NCBI GenBank assembly: GCA_034440635.1 | Contig: JAOTON010001570.1 | Location: 310,001 to 374,000, forward strand | Direction: 5' to 3' | DNA length: 64,000 nt | From: Lepas anatifera | Lineage: Eukaryota > Arthropoda > Thecostraca > Lepadidae | Shown: one piece after another, positions 56,572 through 64,000 of the stretch | How the letters are laid out: each line of letters opens with the position of its first letter | Numbering within the stretch: position 1 is the first letter of the stretch | The notes under the pieces: model-generated | Seen by the model: the letters and a program-made list of their open reading frames with translations, nothing else | Told to the model about the DNA's origin: nothing | Databases searched by the model: none | Translations under genes and position numbers: made by a program

Positions 56572-58318
56572 CTGCAACGTACGGAGCGCCGGGTCAACCT
56601 ACCGGGCGCTGACACGCCGAGCCGCTCATTCATTCCACCAGCGGTACACACTCAAAGACGGGGCCGGGTTTGGAGAAGTTTAGTTTTTGTTTTCTTCTAA
56701 ACTACACTTTCATCTGGTCACAGTAATCCGGCACCAGTTCGTCGGAGACATGTTCGAGGGTCGCAGGCTTTGCATAATTACATGGTTGATGCTTCTGTCA
56801 GCATCCGCAACTTCTCCACGTTGGAGACGGGTTCTAGGAAGCATCAAATGAACCAATGAATATCTTCATGTTAAAGAAAGGCGACGAAATCACTGCTCAG
56901 GCTTTTCTTTAAAAGCGTGGTAGAAAACAACAAAAATCCCGCAAGCTGCATTTCACAAACTCAAAAGTCTTGCAGTTTTCGAAAAAACACCAGGAAGTTA
57001 AGGTTCTATATATATAAACATCGTAGGTACACAAACCTGGCATAAAATCAGAACAGCGTTTTGCATGTACACAGACTATACGTCAATTGATGCGGTAAGC
57101 TTTCAGCGTAAAATAACTTTTGGTTGGTGGTTATTATGACTGTAAAATCATATTTCTATCCACTGTCCGCAATACACGAGCCAGAAGTACTCCAAGAACT
57201 ATTTCCCAATTTCAGCCGATTCCTGCACATCGCAGTCTTTCTGCTATCTCAGCAGTCCTCGACGTCAAAGCCCCCCGTGCCGAGCACAAATATTTTCTCT
57301 TCCGACGCCAGTTTCATATCGTCCAATCATCTGGCGCCACGCACACGTCCAGCCTCGCTGCCATTTCAGATTTCACTTAAAGCGACAGTCATTGTTATTA
57401 TGGCGGAGAACTGCGGCGCGCCGGCCCAAAGTGCGTCTTGGGCCGCAGCCGCTCCCAAGTTGAGACATAGATAGCGGAAACAGGGCCCTCAGAAAGCCGA
57501 ATCGGACGATGACACTCTGCGGCGGCCGGTACCGCTGCGCGCCATGGTGTTGCTGGTGCGCTGATATTCGTGGTAGGCGGAGCTCGTGCGCAGAATACAT
57601 ATTTGAAGCCATGTTTCAAGCCTATTTACACGCCAGTCGACTGGTGGCTCGAGATGCCATCGGACACACTACATTTCCACCTGCCCCGGCTTTTATTTGT
57701 TCACCGCAAATAGTCCCGCTAGAAACTGATCCCCACACGCGAAAACTTTAAACTGGTTGGAATAAATTGGGCAGGGAAGGTACGGCTCTACAACAGCATA
57801 AAACGGAAACAAGCTATAGCAATGAACATTGGTATGTTTACCACAACGGCATAAAACAACGGGTTTTGTTTTACGATTTACAAGGTCCATGGGGCAGGTG
57901 GGGGCATTGTTCACAAATAGCGTACCGGGTGCACAAACAAATAATGGTATGCCTTACATAAGTGAGGGCAATAGCACAACACAAACTAAGCGGCTACAGC
58001 AAATTGCGGCGCTTCAGCGCCCGAGGCTGGGTCGACACGAACTAAGCACTGCGCGTCGGAAGCAGTAGTCGCGGACGTCTTTTCTAAATATAACGGTCTT
58101 CCCAGGCCCACGTGCTTCTTTTTCACAGAAACCTGGTTGTGAATGAGCTTGTTTGCTCCGCACCCATCAATAGAATAAATCGACAAGCGGCAAGCCAGCC
58201 ACAACGACAAGCCTGAATGCCTCATTGAATCAGAAAGAACCAAAACAGTATCTGCACTATTGGAAAATAAGCTACAGAGGAAAGAGGATAGGGAACAACG
58301 CACTCTTTTATATGTGTA

Positions 58319-58320
<2 letters not shown>
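56572..58320. other. no recognisable gene (upstream Rassf intron or flank)
   Basis: Open frames are short and without family resemblance. No C1 zinc-finger cysteine/histidine pattern was found. Confidence 0.45.
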
Positions 58321-58324
<4 letters not shown>

Positions 58325-58377
<53 letters not shown>

Positions 58378-58440
58378 TGCGTGCGTGCGTGTGCGTGCGT
58401 GCGTGTGTGTGCGTGCGTGTGTGTGTGTGCGTGTGTGTAT
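58325..58440. repeat. compound (AT)n then (GT/GC)n microsatellite
   Basis: About 24 TA units, then TTTTGTGCGTGCGTGCGTGT continuing as GTGC/GTGT mixed repeats. Confidence 0.97.
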
Positions 58441-59016
58441 ACTTATGACGGTGCGCCCAAATTACCAATGGCACGTGGTATTCGGCATGAATGTGCGTAT
58501 GCTAGGACGATAGAAACGGGGGACGTCTTGTATAAAAGGGTTGGAAATCATTTGTCGATCATCAGACGAGGGAAAGCTCAATTCAATAGTATAGTAAGGG
58601 AGCATTTCAACAAAGAGAACCACGATATAACAGCCTTCAAAGTAGTAGGACTAGAAAGGGTATAGAAAAACAATGTAGATTATCGTAGGGAAAGGGAACG
58701 GCGGTGGATAGGATTGTTGTGCACAAACCAGGAAAATGGGGGCTTAAACAGGAGAATGAGATAGGATATTGGAAAAATAGATTCAAATGATTGTTGATAA
58801 TGAGGCAATCGATAGAGCATTTTGATTTTGATAACATGTTATTGTGATAGAGTTCTGCAATTTTGATACAGCATCTGAAAGGTTTTTCCTAGACGAGGTC
58901 TCAACAAAGAGGCGTGCTAGAGCGAAGGAAAACGAACGTCATTTTCGAATAACTGTTGGTCAGACTGCTGAGGAAGTGTGAAATACACGATACCTACAGT
59001 GTTATGCTGATTTTAA

Positions 59017-59020
<4 letters not shown>

Positions 59021-59073
<53 letters not shown>

Positions 59074-59117
59074 CACTTAATTACCTAAATAACGTAACAA
59101 TCAACTTAATCAAATAA

Positions 59118-59202
<85 letters not shown>
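59021..59202. repeat. two (AT)n tracts
   Basis: TA runs at about 59021-59070 and 59119-59202, separated by 48 bases of AT-rich sequence with near-palindromic character (AATCACTTAATTACC). Confidence 0.95.
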
Positions 59203-59206
<4 letters not shown>

Positions 59207-61678
59207 ATCAGATATCGCTATGGTTTCGCGTGAAGGCAGAGTCATATCACGCCGGATGGGTTTCTATGGCAACAGGATAAACACTGCGTTGTATAACCAC
59301 CCTGCACCTCCACCGCCTCAGATGCTGGCTTTGCCAATAAACCTTGCAGTCAGACAGCTATTTCAGGCTTGTTATTGGCCTCCAGTGCTCTTTAAGCCCA
59401 ACTGCAGGTCGGAGTGTCCGCATGAAGCCCCCTGAGAGAGCACTGGCGTGATGAGATGTTATTGACAAAGTCAATAAACTCGCTGCTTCATTTAAAGCCG
59501 GGGAATCAGATAAGACAGCGGCTTGTTGCATAAACAGCAGCTTTTAGCATTTACCAACGAGCTAAAAGGCTTCAAAATTAAAAAAATAATAATGAAAAGA
59601 GTCAACTCGCACTGACCGTTTGCTTGATGTAAATTATAAAACACCACAACTCGGCTTTCCGACTCTGAAATCCGCAAGACAAGCCACACCTCCAACAGTG
59701 TCAAACAAGCGCCACATTCCTACGGTTCCGCAGATCGCGGTCCTGGCCCAGTGAAATTCGATCGGAGAGCGGCGGTGCCTAAAACCCAGGAATATCCATC
59801 ATCAACGCAAGAGCAATCCTCACCTGCCTGTCCAACAAATGATTCAAGCCATGTCTTCAGCATAGTAGCGAGGTTTCTCTCCGACTCGACTAAGCACACA
59901 TCGCTGAATTCGAGCAGAAAATACTTGAACCTGCTCCATTAGAAATGAACAATTTGCGCACTATCGCCGCGCGCAGCTCACACCTCCTAGAACGGAGCAG
60001 CCGCATTGATACGGAGAAAAGAAATGCACGAGGCTCTTACACACCACACCAACACAAAAACTGCCAGCGGCGGTCGGCAGTCTGTACCTGGCACGACGCT
60101 GACATACAAGACATTTCAGCCACTCAGCCTCCACTGACAGCTTACAAATGACAGATGCGACAGCCACTGCGTTCACGTGATCTCCAACAGTCAGCCCAGT
60201 CATCAGCTTCGATGAAGACTTAGCTGGCCGCCGAGTCCGCGAACGCTGGAGTGGGTACACAGATTCCACACATGTTGACGGACCATTCCACTCACCTTCT
60301 GCTGGTCTGACCGATTGACTGAATCTGTACACACAGTAGGCCGCGAACACGCACACATCCGAGACACAATTCCAGAAATGAAGACCCAATTTTCTGCACG
60401 TTTTGTTAGGGACGAAGAACAAAACGACAATACAATTCTTCGCATGGAATTTCAAAGACAATCGTGGAACAATTTTACATTGAGATATATCATAACAAAC
60501 AAGTACATTTTTCATAAGTTATAGTAGATCTCTATTAGTTTTCTCCATTTTATCGGGGCAAAAGTGCATTCAACGCGTGGCCTCAAATACTCCAGAACCA
60601 CACCAAGCCTCGACCGCGAATACGTCATTAAAGTCATAGCGTGAACACCAAGAAACTTCACCACATGTCCAAAATTCTGTCGGGGCGAAATTAGCCATCG
60701 GAGGTACTACCAAATATTAAGCAATGTCTCTGGGCGTTTTGACTTGCTTCCATTTTATATTCACTATCAACCTCATTGATACTAGCAGGATGTATAGCCC
60801 CCTCCTCTCCCCTCTTTCGAACAAAATCGTCATGCGTTTCGCTGCAACTTGCATTACTTGAAAGCGGAGGGCATGACTCGCTGGCTTCGTCCCAGAGAGT
60901 ACTTAACATTAATATGGGTTTCCAGCCCAGTTGGCGGAGTCCGGAAGCAGCACTGAGACCGGAGTGGAGGAGGCCCTTCTCCACCCGAGTCCCCGGGCGG
61001 CCGTTGCCGGCGCCGCTGCTCCGTCGACCTCGACGCTCGCACGTGGCTGGCCGGCACAAAGCAGGCCGACCGGCGCGTGCACGGCTATCCGGGCGGCCAC
61101 GGCCAACTCGGGCGTCAATGGGCGGCCGATGAACGGCCCGCCAGCGGCGCCGCGCCGATCCCGACGGCCGGCGCCAACTTGCGAGCCCGTTAGCGCGACA
61201 ATGGAGCGGAAGCGTGCAGAGCTGTCCGGCTGAATGGTGCCGGGAGGCTCGGACTTTTGTCAAGGCCGGAGAGCAGCCCGTTGCACCGCGGCTCCGATGT
61301 AAAGAGTCGCTCTCAGAGCAGTCTTACGACCGTCCGGTCATGGCGCCAGATACCAACAGACGAGTCCGGGTTCACTGGAGGCGTGTCGACGGTCCCCAGA
61401 GATACCTGCGAGGAGACAATGCCGACGGCGAGCCGGTCCGGTGTTCAGTAGTACCTTCAAAGGCAGCTCAGCTCACTAACTTGCAGGCTGAACAAAACGC
61501 ACCAGCACTGACTGCTACCACATAAATGGCAGGTGGCACGTGACCCGGAACTGGAGCGACACAGGCCGGCCCAGGCACATGACCCGACCTGGACACGTGG
61601 TGATGCGCTTTATGCAAGGGCAACTATCCCTTGCTGAGTCCGTTGAGTGATACTGCAACTGACTCTGCCTCTCGCCTG
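59203..61678. other. no recognisable gene; CpG-rich segment at 60.95-61.2 kb
   Basis: The 60950-61210 segment is GC-rich with many CpG and is open on both strands, as expected of a CpG island rather than a coding exon. It might be an upstream Rassf promoter. Confidence 0.35.
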
Positions 61679-61679
61679 C

Positions 61680-61757
61680 CTTCTTTTCTTTTTTTTTTTT
61701 TTCTTTTCTTCTTCCTTTTTTTTTTCTCTTTCTCTCTTTCTTCTCTCCTTTCCTTTC

Positions 61758-61798
<41 letters not shown>
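61680..61798. repeat. poly-T / (CT)n pyrimidine tract
   Basis: T-rich runs interrupted by C, then about 19 CT units at 61761-61798. Confidence 0.96.
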
Positions 61799-61800
<2 letters not shown>

Positions 61801-64000
61801 GGCCGAACCCCTTTGTTCGACTGAAAATCTGTTTTTACCATATAAATGTCAAAAGTACAATTTGCCTGAGCACGGAACATCTCGGTGATTTAGTTCTCAT
61901 ACCAAATCGCAGACCACCCGATGCCAATAGTAATCCGTGCTTGGAAACCAAATTGGAGTTTCAATTTCTCTAGCACTTCCTTCGTTGTTTTCGGGAATGT
62001 TCGCAGAATCTAAGTGGCCGTTGGAGCTTTTTGGTGCGGAACCATTTCACCAATCGGAGCCTCGTTTAAACGCCGCCATTACGGTTCAACGCAACTGTCC
62101 GACGCGGCCCGTACAGCACAGCCGGCGGCCGGGGCGGGAGCAGCCAGGTGACAGAGACGTACAGCGCGTGCCGCCCGGCGGATCTGCAGCACGCGGAGGA
62201 AGCACCCTCAGCTGGCAGCCTCCCAAAGCCGCAGCTTTTCCGCCGCCGCCCGCACCGCGTTGCCACCGGCCGTGATCCGCAAAGTCTCAGCCACAATACG
62301 GCGACTACACAACGACGACGGGCACGGGCGGCGCGGCCGCCGCTGTTTGTTTTGGCACAGGGACACACCAGCCACGCGACTCGGCCAAAGACTGATGCTA
62401 ATTCACTGACGGCGGTTGCGAACTCCCAGACCAAAACAAACCATGTTGAAATGGAAAACAGGAACGAGACAGACGAATTCACGGCGCTTTGTTACTGCCA
62501 CCACATTAATGGTCGCCGAGCATACGATACTAGCTCCAACGTATCCAATCAAGCGCTGGAAGCCGGCCAAATATCTGTACAGCGCCAGAGCGCCAGCCCG
62601 ATCTGTTCGCCAATTACTTCGCCCTGTGGGAAATGGAATGTAAATCGGCTGTACAACGCCAAAACAGGAGAGCGGCGGTCGTCGGCGGCTGTCTCCGTCG
62701 CAGCCGGGTGGCGGCTCGTCCCCGACAGCAGGAGGCGGCATTAGGCGGAGACAGCACCATTAGCCACAGTTAGGCGGTAAATGAAGAGCCGAGGCGCGGC
62801 GTTCTCCTCCACAGATGAGATGTCGCAGCGGTCCCGGAGGAGGGGAGGGGGAGCAGCTCCACAGACCAGACAGGAGCAGCCGGCGGCCCCGCTGAGGGCG
62901 GTGCCGTGGACTGCGTATCAGTGTGGCGTCTCAGGACCGCCGATACTGAACGGGTCACACCTTACATCAGTCCGACAGATAGCCACGGAAGCCTGACATT
63001 ACTGCAAAGTGCCATCGAAGATCACCACTCCAGGAAGACTGGTGAGCAGGGCACCGTGCAGGGTAATTACTTAGGCCCTTCGCCTGGTACTAGTTTCTTC
63101 CTCGAACCCCTCGGGAGCTTGAAAAAGATAATAACAAACGCTACTACAGAGCCACCGCTAATCTGGGGCTTGCTGTGCTGTTTTTATGTATTTATGGCTT
63201 TTTATGCGTTCCCAATGTGTTTTTCCATGCTGTTTTTTCTACTTTTCCCCACCTTCTATCGGTTTTCTAATAACCTATTGGTACATAAAAACGTACAAAC
63301 AACCGGGTATTGTCACGATGTAGTTACATGGTACAGACTAAACAGTACGCAAAAAGTCGCTTTCTTTTTCTTTCCCTTCCATCCCGCAGCGCCAGGCCAA
63401 TACTGACACATACTTTCGCCGGAGGAGGACTGCACACCAGAAGCCGATTTTTAGCTTGGTAGCTTCCAGTTTGAAACACCTCGACGCAAAGCTCTCTTTA
63501 TAGCAGCACATCTTCAATCCATGAACGCCTTCGCCGGTGGAAGGTCTCCCAAACTACATGCAAAGCTCAGACGAGAGCCGACCACGAACAGGGCCACGCA
63601 CGCCCCAATCTGCCTGCGTCGGGGCGCTCGTCGCTAGCATGACTGGGAGACACGTCCTCGGTTCCTCCTCACTGCTGATGGGTTAAAAGCGTCGGCATAA
63701 TGCGACACCCGGCAGAGGAGCGCGCTGCATGAATGGAAATGGCTGACGTGACCAAGTCGCGTTCCACATCAAACCTGACGCAGCCAGGACATCAGCGACG
63801 GCATATGACTCCAAATGCACCGCCAGCTGCAGTGCTGGCGCAGAGCTCATTGAGAGAACACAATCTCCAAGAAAGATCAGCGCAAACACGTAATTTCGAA
63901 TCCAGCTAAATGAGAGCCCTGTGCCTCGGGCGCATCACACCTCTCCCGATCCTGACACCCAGAAAATGAAATGGAACAGCATTCGAGAAACGCTTGCAAA
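61799..64000. other. no recognisable gene; GC-rich segments
   Basis: GC-rich at 62090-62360 and 62690-62930. Several frames are open but show no recognisable domain or splice context. Confidence 0.4.

Noticed and set aside
58225..58665. Frames with Tyr-Ile and Cys-Val runs
   Set aside because: Translation of AT and GT microsatellites.
60691..61263. Overlapping 190-codon minus and roughly 100-codon plus frames
   Set aside because: Open on both strands in a CpG-rich segment, with no domain and no splice context; likely a CpG island.
61515..61880. Glu/Arg/Lys-rich minus-strand frame
   Set aside because: Translation of the CT/T pyrimidine tract.
62066..62744. 198-codon plus frame and 138-codon minus frame
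   Set aside because: No recognisable motif; GC-rich segment open on both strands.

Overview
The window looks like arthropod nuclear DNA, most likely a crustacean; a barnacle is possible but this is an inference. The evidence is a perfect block of the arthropod telomere unit TTAGG (here as TAACC), intron-rich genes with canonical GT/AG junctions, GC-rich coding exons in AT-richer surroundings, and dense nested DNA transposons, a SINE and microsatellites. No operons, phage, CRISPR array or other prokaryotic feature was seen. Gene names come from protein families recognised by eye; no database search was run.

Layout. (1) 2.3-7.1 kb, minus strand: a two-exon BET1L/GS15 Golgi v-SNARE whose single large intron holds a cluster of piggyBac-like and hAT-like miniature transposons. 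(2) 7.5-7.7 kb: 38 perfect TAACC units. (3) 9.95-13.65 kb: a TIR-bounded DNA element with other transposons nested in it, lying directly upstream of (4) ribosomal protein L9 (RpL9, plus strand, four coding exons, 13.8-20.5 kb); a pyrimidine-rich candidate 5' exon lies near 9.11 kb. (5) 20.5-26.1 kb: intergenic, with a second degenerate telomere-like array. (6) 26.15-41.42 kb, plus strand: mismatch repair gene MSH6 in 18 coding exons (1209 codons plus stop, every junction phase-consistent), without a PWWP domain. (7) Inside MSH6 intron 7, on the opposite strand, 31.67-34.15 kb: an apparently intronless MDH1B-like gene (malate dehydrogenase-like pseudoenzyme) with one frame break in a low-complexity linker. 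(8) 43.35-56.57 kb, minus strand: a RASSF1/3/5-class Ras-association/SARAH gene, 5' incomplete, with a likely alternative first exon at 54.4 kb, a 17-copy minisatellite in one intron and a roughly 560-bp pure CA tract next to another exon. (9) 56.6-64 kb: no recognisable gene; AT, GT and CT microsatellites and GC-rich, CpG-island-like stretches.

The genes are functionally unrelated housekeeping or signalling genes and do not form a pathway. The most interesting structure is in MSH6. The tails of exons 7 and 14, each including its 5' splice site, are present in three tandem copies. The 3' splice-site region of exon 13 is also repeated. Intron 17 is bounded by a 14-bp direct repeat that spans both splice junctions. 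Together these suggest repeated local duplication of splice sites and possibly intron gain. I found no new multi-gene system.
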